A stretch of 14,161 nt of DNA from Thalassiosira profunda (lineage: Eukaryota; Bacillariophyta; Thalassiosirophyceae; Thalassiosirales; Thalassiosiraceae). Position 1 is the first letter of the stretch. The number at the start of each line of letters is the position of its first letter. Location: positions 1 to 14,161 of the forward strand of contig JALLAP010001358.1 in assembly GCA_036939355.1 (NCBI GenBank), read 5' to 3'. Below are positions 7,213 through 14,161 of the stretch, one piece after another. Position numbers and translations under genes: made by a program. The notes under the pieces were generated by a model that was given only the letters and a program-made list of their open reading frames with translations, was not told where the DNA came from and did not search any database.

Positions 7213-8388
7213 ATGGGCGAGGAGTGGGTCGGATACGACGGCGGCGCGGTCCAGGATCGGCACCGGTATGCTAGCCGAATCCGAGTGGCGTCAGGCGTTC
7301 TTGTAATTCCAGAGGATGCCTTTCGAGAGTGTGTCATTTTGATGGTTGTGGATCTCGGCAATGTCACCACCATCTCACGCAATGCGTTCCGTGGTTGCCG
7401 CTCTCTGGAGCGTGTTGTTTGGACCACCGCCGCTTCAGTTGAGATAGGAAAAGCTGCATTTTATGGCTGCCGCAGCCTGCGGGAGATCGATCTCCGCAAC
7501 GCAACAAAAATTGGATGTATGACATTCTTGGGGTGCACTGCACTGGAGCGCGTGACCATCCCACCTTTTGTCACGGAAATTGAAGCACATGCATTTGATC
7601 ATTGCAGCAGTTTGGCAGAAGTGGATCTCGGCGAGGGGATACAACGCATCGGAGAGGGGGCATTCTTCAATTGCCGCGCTTTGAGGCGCATCAGCATCCC
7701 AGCTTCGGTCACCGACATTGGACAAGAGGCATTTAATAGGTGCAGCAGTCTACCGGGTGCATTTGAGGACTGCAGCAGCTTGGAGGAAGTGGAGTTGAAT
7801 AAAGGACTTCATCTTATTGGGGGGAGAGCTTTCATGTATTGCAAGTCGTTGAAGCGCATCACTATCCCCTCTTCTGTTGCGCTGATTGGCATCTGCGCAT
7901 TTCTAACTTGCCCAAGCCTCAAAGAAGTGAATTTGCGCGAGGGCGTTCATTTCATTGAGAATCACGCATTCTTTGACTGCACCGCTCTGGTACGCATCAG
8001 CATCCCTCCTGTTGCTTTTGTGGTTGACATTGTGCAATCCAGCTGCCAGTTGATGAGAACGGCAATGCCTATCCCTGCAAGAGGCGAGAAGACGCTGGTC
8101 ATATCGAAGTGGCTGCAGTACAGGAACCCAGACCAGCTCGAAGAAGCCGAGGCAAAGGTGAACGAAATCCTTGGCCTTGAACAGACCGAAAAAGAGAAGA
8201 TATCATCCATACGAGAGTGGTTTGCCTACTATTACCTGTTGGACGTGACGTCGATGCTCGAGCTGGCTATTTGGAGATGCAGTATCGGTGGCAACGAACG
8301 GGATATGGGAGCCAGGCAGGTCGGCCGTAGGAGCTGCGGCAGCGATATGAATGTCATCATTCCGAGCGTCTTGCGCTTCTTGGAGTAG
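7213..8388 (+). CDS. BspA-like leucine-rich-repeat protein (LRR_5 type)
   Basis: 391 residues, ATG at 7213, TAG at 8386-8388, single exon. It has a run of about 23-residue BspA-type repeats with the pattern AFxxCxSLxxVxIPxSVxxIGxx, for example AFRGCRSLERV, AFYGCRSLREIDL, AFDHCSSLAEVDL, AFFNCRALRRISIP and AFMYCKSLKRITIP. One repeat is cut short: CSSLPGAFEDCSS at about residues 177-189 has two conserved cysteines 10 apart rather than 23. After the repeats comes a helical tail (KWLQYRNPDQLEEAEAKVNE, SMLELAIWRCSIG, VIIPSVLRFLE) resembling the C-terminus I recall in a very large Thalassiosira family. Function is unknown; repeats of this kind usually bind proteins or surfaces. There is no signal peptide. 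It converges on the NAT9-like gene, with 12 bp between the stops. Confidence 0.88.
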   Translation: MGEEWVGYDGGAVQDRHRYASRIRVASGVLVIPEDAFRECVILMVVDLGNVTTISRNAFRGCRSLERVVWTTAASVEIGKAAFYGCRSLREIDLRNATKIGCMTFLGCTALERVTIPPFVTEIEAHAFDHCSSLAEVDLGEGIQRIGEGAFFNCRALRRISIPASVTDIGQEAFNRCSSLPGAFEDCSSLEEVELNKGLHLIGGRAFMYCKSLKRITIPSSVALIGICAFLTCPSLKEVNLREGVHFIENHAFFDCTALVRISIPPVAFVVDIVQSSCQLMRTAMPIPARGEKTLVISKWLQYRNPDQLEEAEAKVNEILGLEQTEKEKISSIREWFAYYYLLDVTSMLELAIWRCSIGGNERDMGARQVGRRSCGSDMNVIIPSVLRFLE

Positions 8389-8399
8389 CAACAAGGGTG

Positions 8400-8405
8400 T
8401 TTATT
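8400..8405 (-). terminator. Possible poly(A) signal overlapping the NAT9-like stop codon
   Basis: AATAAA on the minus strand includes the TAA stop (8403-8401). If used, cleavage 10-25 bases downstream would fall inside the last codons of the convergent BspA-LRR gene. Diatom genes do not consistently use AATAAA and no other gene here has one, so this may be chance. Confidence 0.25.
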
Positions 8406-9320
8406 GATTTGGAGCGTGGCGTTCATCAGAGTCTTCTGCAGATCTCAGAGGGCACTCATAAACGTCGTACAACCTCCCGCCACTACCTGCCTTTGCATCC
8501 TGCTTCTTTCCCTCCTGACACCACCATCGCCACCTCCTCTCGATCCATTCCACCATTTCCTGCGCATCGTTGCATTTCACTTCCAACTCGTACTCTCCAA
8601 AGCATTCGGCGTAGGCGCATTGCACAAACCCGATCTTTTCTTTGAACAGCTTCAACGAGGAGTGGTTCGCTTCTTTTATCTTCACGAAGAACCGGCGCAG
8701 TTGCAGGTGTGTGGCACCGTAGTGCATCATCATCAATGCCAATTCCGTGCCTAGATTTTTGTGTCGGTGGGATGTCCTTGCAATCATCAGATCGAGCTCC
8801 GCCTGCGTTGATTTTGGTGTGGATTGTGCAGATTCCGTCTGTTGTCGTTCTATTTGCTCGTCGTCTTCCGATTCCTCCTCTGATTCGTCTTCTTCAGATA
8901 AAAACAGATTGACATCGCCTATCATGGCATCCAAAGATTTCTCTACCAAGTGCGGATATAAAGCAATCTTTTCTTCACTTTGTGCAGCCTCTTGCTGCGG
9001 TGGAGGCGGCATGTCAGTGTCACACTCCTCCATCAGATCTCGAGCCAGCACGATATATGTGCACTTCTTCTCGTCCTCCCTCCACTCTTTTTGCATTTCA
9101 ATTTCCTCCTCCATAGTCAAGTGCTCGGAGCCCGTCATTTCCAAAAGGAAGGGATCTTGCATCCACTCGTGGTAGTTGGGCAGGTGCTCCGGTCCTAATG
9201 CATGCATTAGATAGCTGCGGGGGACGACGAGCACATTGTCGAAAGCTGCCGCACACACTCACTGTAGGGAACGAAGATGCAGCTGTTCCCCGAGAGGCAC
9301 AGCTCGTAGTTGGCTTTCAT
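8401..9320 (-). CDS. NAT9-like GNAT N-acetyltransferase
   Basis: Exon 1 is 9320-9263 (ATG at 9320-9318) and exon 2 is 9194-8401 (TAA), giving 283 residues. The N-terminus FVPYRPEHLPNYHEWMQDP, spanning the splice, is the hallmark of the NAT9 family, followed by LTMEEEIEMQKEW, CTYIVL, IGDVNLFL (about 111-118), AELDLMIA (151-158) and the acetyl-CoA loop region RHKNLGTE (163-170), then FVKIKEANHSSLKLFKEKIGF. Human NAT9 is about 207 residues; the excess here is a Q/E/P-rich insert at about 80-105 and a strongly acidic loop (SEEDESEEESEDDE) inside the fold. NAT9 has been tied to microtubule stability in animals; whether that holds here is unknown. The usual first glycine of the acetyl-CoA loop (RxxGxG) is asparagine. 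The stop lies within an AATAAA on its own strand. Confidence 0.87.
9195..9262 (-). other. Intron of the NAT9-like gene
   Basis: 68 bp on the minus strand, donor GTGAGT at 9262, acceptor GCATTAG ending at 9195, phase 1. A CTAAT branch-like motif lies shortly before the acceptor. This acceptor yields VPY-R-PEHLPNYHEW; the earlier CAG ending at 9215 would put a stop codon directly after the splice. Confidence 0.8.
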
Positions 9321-9669
9321 ATTTCCAGGGCGCGGGCGGATGGGCGCGTGGCCGCGGAGGAGCATCGAGCGAGGAGAGCGAAGAGAGATCTGAGATGCAT
9401 GATGAGTCCAGGAAGCAAGCCAAGCAAGCAAGCAAGGGGTCAAGCATCATTCGCTCTGAGAAGTATCTTTCGTAGATCTTTCACGAAGGACCTGGTACGA
9501 TAGTTTTAGTAAAGAGAGAAGTCAGGTTTGGTAGAGGCCCTCCCCCTCGCGCTCCCTGCTCTCTCGTTGCTTTGCTTTCACTCCACCAGGCCAGTTGGGA
9601 GGTGGCCGATGTAATCCCTAATGTCGCCCAAGCACTGATAGGCGGCGCGGGGCACTTCTGCTGGGTAGC
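9321..9669. promoter_or_regulatory. Divergent promoter region, NAT9-like / PP2C genes
   Basis: 349 bp between head-to-head ATGs. A short AAGC/CAAGC microsatellite occupies 9413-9437. The rest is mixed GA-rich (GAGGAGAGCGAAGAGAGATC) and C/T-rich sequence. No TATA box, RNA gene or coding sequence is recognised, and the TACGTCGTA motif of two other divergent regions is absent. Confidence 0.35.
9413..9437. repeat. AAGC tetranucleotide microsatellite
   Basis: Imperfect (AAGC)n: AAGCAAGC, one inserted C, then three further AAGC units. It lies between the NAT9-like and PP2C start codons. Confidence 0.7.
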
Positions 9670-11191
9670 ATGCGACATCGTTCGCATCCTGCAGAGCATC
9701 GCCACGACCTCGAGCACCAGCACGCGCACAACGATCGACAGCATCGCGCCGATCCGCACGAACTGCAAACGCAAGTGGCGCAGCTGAAACGTGTGATACG
9801 AGTGCAAAATCAGCTGATTATTGGATTGTCGTCTTGCTTTCTTCTGGTGATCATATCCACCTTTCTATTGATGCAACACCTCCCCCATCCGCACGATGAG
9901 CAAATACATTTCTGGGATACCGACCACGCGAGGCAACAACAGCAACCACTTGTAAAACCGCAACTCAGTGGAAAGAGTAGCGGACTGCAGAATCAGCAGC
10001 GGAATTGCACTCGTTATGGATGCCCCATCCGGCCCGTGGAGCTAACCCAGCTGGAAACTACACCTCAAGCAATTGCATTAATTGAATCCAAAGATCACAT
10101 CCTCCTCACACACAAGAGCAATCGCAAGAAGCCAGCACCGGTCAATCAGGATAGGGCGGTTCTAATACCGTCCTTTGGCGATGATTACGAGGTGAATGAG
10201 GGTAACTTCTTCGTGGGTCTCTTTGACGGGCACGACGACAATGGTCATGCGGCAGCCCAACTTGCGTCTGAAGAGATTCCGGCGAAGATTGCAGCTAAAA
10301 TGCAAAGCACATCTCATGCACACAAAACCATATCTGAGGAGGCAATCAAAGAAATCATCAGAGAAGCATTCTTGGACGTGGACGAGGATGTACCAAATGG
10401 TGGCGGCTGCACAGCAATCGCTGTGATGAAGCGAGGGTCCTCGCTCTACATGGCAAATACCGGGGACAGCACCGTGTTTCTTGCAATTTATCGGCCGCCA
10501 AACTCGTTCGATGAGGAGAAAGGCGTGCACAACAATCAATACATCAAAAGTCCTCGCAGTCCGACCAATCAGTTGCATCTACAGGGCACGGTATCAATAC
10601 ACCATCAAAACAAACGCCACAAAGCACACATTCCGGAAGAGAAAGAGCGCATCGAAGCTCTGGGAGGCCGCATTCACATTCCGCCAAACGCTCCGATGGG
10701 AAGTCGAGTGATCGTCCGCAGTTCCATGCACCGCGAAGATGTGGGGCTGGCAATGTCACGATCACTAGGCGATTGGGAGTGGACGGCGGTGGGGGTAGTG
10801 CCTGATCCGGATGTCGTTGTCGTGGACCTTCCTGCGTTTTTCAGGGAGAATGACGTCCAATCAACAGACAGAGCATTTCTGGTTGTCGGCAGCGACGGCC
10901 TCTTCGACGCGCGTAGGGTTGAATTCGTTGCAAATCATCTGGCGTTTGGACTCTTCGAANGGCAGCGACGGCCTCTTCGACGCGCGTAGGGTTGAATTCG
11001 TTGCAAATCATCTGGCGTTTGGACTCTTCGAACAACAGCGTTCGCCGCCTGGGAAAGACGCCATCCAAAATCTCATCGACGTGGGAAGAAAACTGGTGGA
11101 TTTGGCATCGCCGATCAAAGCTGAGTGGTATCGGGACGACATAACGTTTGTTGCGCAGGCGATCGAATGTGATGATTGCCAAACAGGGTAA
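9670..11191 (+). CDS. Membrane-anchored PP2C-type Ser/Thr phosphatase (split by assembly gap)
   Basis: ATG at 9670, TAA at 11189-11191. Metal-dependent PPM/PP2C phosphatase. A His-rich N-terminus is followed by one transmembrane segment at about residues 49-69 (LIIGLSSCFLLVIISTFLLM), a low-complexity Q-rich linker, then the catalytic domain. Its motifs are NQDRAVLIP (159-167), GLFDGHDDNGH with metal ligand D186, GGGCTAIAVM, MANTGDSTVF, HIPEEKERIEALGGRI, GLAMSRSLGDWEW, VVGSDGLFD with D409, and YRDDITFVAQAI with D465. The frame breaks at an N (10960) flanked by identical 72-bp copies. Removing one copy plus the N (73 bp) gives an uninterrupted 482-residue protein, so the break is taken as an assembly artefact. 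A single N-terminal anchor suggests type II topology with the phosphatase domain on the far side of the membrane, or a cytosolic domain if inserted the other way. It converges on the beta-hydroxylase gene, 35 bp between stops. Confidence 0.9.
10888..11032. repeat. Identical 72-bp copies flanking a single-N gap in the PP2C gene
   Basis: 10888-10959 and 10961-11032 are identical, with N at 10960. Both encode GSDGLFDARRVEFVAN and following residues, a segment that occurs once in PP2C proteins. Collapsing them restores the frame. Best read as unmerged overlapping contig ends. Confidence 0.95.
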
Positions 11192-11226
11192 ACGAATGCA
11201 GTTGGAATCCATTTCTGTGCGTGAAC

Positions 11227-12514
11227 CTATTGCCCGGGAGGATACAAAATTCCCAATGCGGTCCGATCGGAATCTGTCAAGGTGGGATGCCAAAAGTCCA
11301 CAATCAAGACAATCCTTTCACTTTCGCAATCGCAATGGACCGCCGAATGAAGGAAGCTGTCGTCAAACAAAATGGGCACGCCCTCCTCCCACCCCACGCA
11401 CTGTTCGCTGACGCCAGGCAGCCCCACCTTCAAGCAGCTGCTTTCCTCGCCACTTTTAGCCTCTGGCACAACCAATGGCAAGTGACAGCGCCACCGGACA
11501 TTTGTCGGACCACAGTGCTCCTTCACCTTCGTATTAGGTTGCAGCTTTGAATAGTAAACAGATCCTAATCCGCACTTTCCGCCAATGAGATGTGGGCACT
11601 TAGACTCCAGGATACCCGTCGTTTGTGAAAAGTATTCGTTGCATGTTTCCGACTGCCGAATGCCCTGGCGGTACAAGTAAACCGAGGACCATTCTGGATG
11701 GTTGCCTTTGCTGTTGGCAGTGCTGGCCTGCCNTGCCCTGGCGGTACAAGTAAACCGAGGACCATTCTGGATGGTTGCCTTTGCTGTTGGCAGTGCTGGC
11801 CTGCCTATAAACGTTCGGGTCGAATGCCTGGAAAGAGTCTGAAGATGACCGGAGATAGCTCAAAAGCTCCGTCCGAATCGTATCGTAACTCTGTTGTAGC
11901 GCCTCGATATCCCCCGTTACCGGTATCGGCGGTGATGTTTTATCCCTGGGCATGGACTCCCAGAGACGCGCACACGGGCAGCTGCGCTCGCAATGATTGG
12001 CATCGTGCAGTGGAATGGAGGCTAATCCCGGCATCATAAACACTGTGGGATCTTGCCCCTCTTGAGGCGACAGAGGCGTTGTTGACACTGTCTCCTCTTC
12101 TGGACTTATCGTTCGCCACGATTCCCAGAACTGCCGCATCGTCAATATCGCTTGGATGAGGTATCCAGATCTAAGGCGTTCTTCCCGCTCGTATGAGCGT
12201 TCCCTCTCCTCGACAGCGTTCCAAAGCCCAGGAGAGATGTCCTCGAACAATCCCGGCTCGAGCTTCACCAAGCGCCGCAACATTGTTGCGTTGGCCTTGA
12301 AGGCGTCCACATGGCGTCGCGACGAGGAGTGGCACCGCAGGCAATTTGGATTGTTGCAACCATTGTCGTGTTCGACGGCAGAGGGCTTTGTTGCAGAGGA
12401 ACGCCGCCGCCACCACCACCAGGTGACGACAAGGGCGACAGCACAAGACAGGAGCTGATGGGCGTGCAGGCCCACCATCAGTGCCCCGGCATCTTCCGAC
12501 CCGGCCATCGCCAT
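11227..12514 (-). CDS. Aspartyl/asparaginyl beta-hydroxylase-like membrane protein (split by assembly gap)
   Basis: ATG at 12514-12512 (a second in-frame ATG is at 12508), TAG at 11229-11227. The C-terminal domain belongs to the AspH family of Fe(II)/2-oxoglutarate oxygenases. It has HCGPTNVRWRCHLPLVVP (309-326), with the first iron ligand H320, then WEEGVPILFDDSFLHSA, with the second ligand H365, and RIVLIVDFWHP, with the 2-oxoglutarate-binding arginine R376. The N-terminus has a hydrophobic segment (about 18-35, ending VTWWWW) and RRR, predicting a signal anchor. Residues 53-61 hold the cysteine motif CNNPNCLRC. AspH enzymes hydroxylate Asp/Asn of EGF-like domains in the ER lumen; the substrate here is unknown. 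The frame is broken by the N at 11733 between identical 72-bp copies. Removing 73 bp gives 404 residues in one frame across SSVYLYRQGIRQSE. Confidence 0.88.
11661..11805. repeat. Identical 72-bp copies flanking a single-N gap in the beta-hydroxylase gene
   Basis: 11661-11732 and 11734-11805 are identical, with N at 11733. The length equals that of the duplicate at 10888-11032. Collapsing the copies restores the minus-strand reading frame, so this is most likely an assembly artefact. Confidence 0.95.
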
Positions 12515-12821
12515 CGCCGCAACAACGCAATCAGCAGCGCGGCTGAGAAGCAGGAAGCAGGGAAGAAGGCCGCCGCGAGGGGGTGGGGGAGGAGTCGACG
12601 GGGCAGCAGCCAGCTGCTAGCAGCACAACAAGGCGCTGGGGGCTCGGCTGAACCTTCATCGTTCAAAGGTTGTACCTAGATACCTTACGTCGTACTCCTA
12701 CTTAGAGGTAGAGGGTGCGTGGCTTATTGTAGCCTGCCCTAGCCCTGCTGCTTTGCTGCTCTTCACACCAAACCCCTCCGGTGCATGCACCACCCTCTTC
12801 GCTGCTGGCCCACCTGCCGAC
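12515..12821. promoter_or_regulatory. Divergent promoter region, beta-hydroxylase-like / kinase-like genes
   Basis: 307 bp between head-to-head ATGs. It contains GTACCTA (12672-12678) and TACGTCGTA (12686-12694), both also present in the divergent promoter at 7054-7212. The second motif is about 172 bp from the minus-strand ATG and 128 bp from the plus-strand ATG. An imperfect CTACTTAGAGGTAG inverted repeat follows. No TATA box or other gene is seen. Confidence 0.45.
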
Positions 12822-14161
12822 ATGGCGCCAGGGACGAGCAATGGCAACGGCACGCCCGCCCAGAAGAACGGGACAGTCACCCTACGACGACCCCGGCCAA
12901 ATCCAGCTTCGCCGTTCCTTGCCCGGGCATGGTCCAGCCACTCCCTCAAGGTGCTCGTCCTTGCAGGAGCGACGTACGCCATCGTCTCGATGCGGTTCGG
13001 GTCCGTCCGCCTGTTGCAATATCCCCGGGAGCAATACCACGAGGTCGAATTCGAGCCGCCGGGGGCGCGGCGGTGGAACGATGAGCCGGAGCGGGATCTG
13101 GCCGATGAGGGCGACGGTGCACCGCAACACGTGCCTGACGAGGACGAGGAAAATGATTTGGCGGAAGAGAATATTGCGGAAATGGTGGAGGAGGCTGGGG
13201 AGGAGGAGGAATTGATACCGCATAGCAATTTACGCGGGGATGGCGACGCATCGCAACAAACTGACAGCGCCGAGAATGAAATTCCGCCACCAAAACCAAC
13301 GCAGACTTCTCCGTCGCGCAGAGTGCCCTGGACCATTGCCATTGACGCGGATCTCTCTGTCAGGCCCTTAATCAAGTCTGCGGATATGAACGGTTTCGAG
13401 GAGGAAAGCATGCCCATCAAAGGTCCAAAGGTGAAGGAGGACTGGTACGAGCCCAACGCCGACGAATTCATCGACGGCTACGATTGGAGCGTCTGCGAGC
13501 CCATGTACGATTGGCAAATGAAGAGTTTCCCCAATTGCAACAATTTCCACGAGATGGACGTGCATGACATGCGGGTGATCAACACTGGCGGATCGAGGAT
13601 TGCAATGGAGATGAAGCAACAACTGAACGGGGAGGAGGCGAAGTTTGTGTACAAGATGAGCAAGTATCACAAGGACATCACGATGAAATATGCCGAGGAG
13701 CAGAGGAAGGATGCGTTGGTCATGGAGAGAACCAGTTCTTCCCAATTCATTCCAGATGTGTACGGCTACTGCAGTTTGGGGGTGCTCATGGACTTCATGC
13801 CCGAAGGCAACATGCACGATTACATCAAGGGGGCGCGGCTTGCGGGGGGCAGCACTCTCCCTCCGGTGGACAGGCTGAGACTTTCCATTCACATTGCCAC
13901 CAGCGTGGCCGATTTGCACACCATTGACGATACGCCAATGCCATCCTACTTCCACAACGATATCTGCTGCCACCAATACCTCTTCCACAATGGCGTCTTC
14001 AAACTGAACGACTTCAATTACGCCCGGCCGATTTACATCAACAAAAAGACGAACGAGCAGTGCACGCGGAGGAGCTTCGGGATGGCCATGTGGAAGGCGC
14101 GGTCGCTCGAGGAGCACATGACGCATTATGGCGACAAGAGGGCATTCGTGCCCGTGAAGCC
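12822..14161 (+). CDS. Membrane-anchored protein-kinase-like protein (3' end beyond window)
   Basis: Open from ATG 12822 (context cgacATGG) to the window end: 446 codons without a stop, no intron needed. Order: short S/P/R-rich N-terminus; one hydrophobic segment at about 42-57 (LKVLVLAGATYAIVSM); a very acidic stretch (about 82-131); a Cys-containing module DWSVCEPMYDWQ...FPNCNNFHEMD (221-246); then a kinase-like domain. In it FVYKM places K278 at the usual ATP lysine. LMDFMPEGNMHDYI resembles the hinge and alpha-D. FHNDICCHQYLF stands in for HRDLKxxN (H378-N379-D380, Q385), and LNDFNYARP replaces DFG with D397-F-N. The catalytic Asp and metal Asp are kept, but the HRD arginine, catalytic-loop Asn and DFG glycine are changed. 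I recall HND...NDFN forms in other diatom kinase-like proteins, so this may be a family trait. Activity is uncertain. The likely location is the secretory pathway or cell surface. Confidence 0.8.
   Translation, partial: MAPGTSNGNGTPAQKNGTVTLRRPRPNPASPFLARAWSSHSLKVLVLAGATYAIVSMRFGSVRLLQYPREQYHEVEFEPPGARRWNDEPERDLADEGDGAPQHVPDEDEENDLAEENIAEMVEEAGEEEELIPHSNLRGDGDASQQTDSAENEIPPPKPTQTSPSRRVPWTIAIDADLSVRPLIKSADMNGFEEESMPIKGPKVKEDWYEPNADEFIDGYDWSVCEPMYDWQMKSFPNCNNFHEMDVHDMRVINTGGSRIAMEMKQQLNGEEAKFVYKMSKYHKDITMKYAEEQRKDALVMERTSSSQFIPDVYGYCSLGVLMDFMPEGNMHDYIKGARLAGGSTLPPVDRLRLSIHIATSVADLHTIDDTPMPSYFHNDICCHQYLFHNGVFKLNDFNYARPIYINKKTNEQCTRRSFGMAMWKARSLEEHMTHYGDKRAFVPVK

Noticed and set aside
9195..9215. 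Earlier CAG acceptor for the NAT9-like intron
   Set aside because: With the GTGAGT donor it gives ACT-ATC-TAA, a stop. The later TTAG acceptor restores the family sequence VPYRPEHLPNYHEW.
10888..11805. Real tandem repeats in the PP2C and beta-hydroxylase proteins
   Set aside because: Both duplicates are 100% identical, exactly 72 bp, separated by one N, and both break the frame, so assembly overlap is the simpler explanation.
5474..12514. Functional cluster of 2-oxoglutarate oxygenases with phosphatase and kinase
   Set aside because: The JMJD6-like and AspH-like proteins act in different compartments in known cases and are separated by unrelated genes. Proximity alone does not support a pathway.
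1..14161. tRNA, rRNA, CRISPR array, transposon or viral sequence
   Set aside because: No cloverleaf-like segment, regularly spaced repeats, terminal repeats, transposase, reverse transcriptase or capsid-like sequence was recognised by eye on either strand.

Overview
This window is nuclear DNA from a eukaryote. Several genes carry short GT-AG introns (62-101 bp), all the proteins are of eukaryotic type, and there are no operons or Shine-Dalgarno sites. A diatom of the Thalassiosira group, most likely close to T. oceanica, is suggested by three things: a branched-chain aminotransferase with a signal peptide ending in an A|F plastid-import motif, and two leucine-rich-repeat (LRR) families (an RNI-like one and a BspA-like one) that I recall as greatly expanded in those genomes. 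The assignment comes from recognition, not from a search.

Layout: 11 genes alternate strictly in orientation. (1) + 3' end of an unknown membrane protein, 1-107. (2) - small two-exon acidic protein, 150-472, perhaps APC13-like. (3) + plastid branched-chain aminotransferase, three exons, 1018-2662, interrupted by a 232-bp tandem duplication. (4) - RNI-like LRR protein, 2656-3981. (5) + membrane-anchored TrmO/TsaA tRNA methyltransferase homologue, 4344-5432. (6) - JMJD6-like JmjC oxygenase, two exons, 5474-7053. (7) + BspA-type LRR protein, 7213-8388. (8) - NAT9-like acetyltransferase, two exons, 8401-9320. (9) + membrane PP2C phosphatase, 9670-11191, broken by an assembly gap. (10) - membrane aspartyl/asparaginyl beta-hydroxylase-like protein, 11227-12514, also broken by a gap. 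(11) + membrane kinase-like protein, from 12822 past the window end.

The five convergent pairs have stops 42, 41, 12 and 35 bp apart, and one pair overlaps by 7 bp, so their mRNAs almost certainly overlap in antisense. The five divergent pairs are separated by 545, 362, 159, 349 and 307 bp, each presumably a shared promoter region. Two of these regions share the 9-mer TACGTCGTA plus a GTACCTA motif.

Three gene models are disrupted by duplicated sequence. Two single-N gaps (10960 and 11733) are each flanked by an identical 72-bp copy on both sides, and removing 73 bp restores each reading frame exactly, so these are unmerged contig ends. The 232-bp repeat in the aminotransferase has no N. Its copies differ at 6 sites, 5 of them synonymous, which looks like two alleles joined end to end, although a real duplication (even a new intron) cannot be excluded.

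I see no single pathway linking the genes and no convincing new multi-gene system. The points of interest are the gene architecture, the shared promoter motif, the duplications and several divergent protein features.
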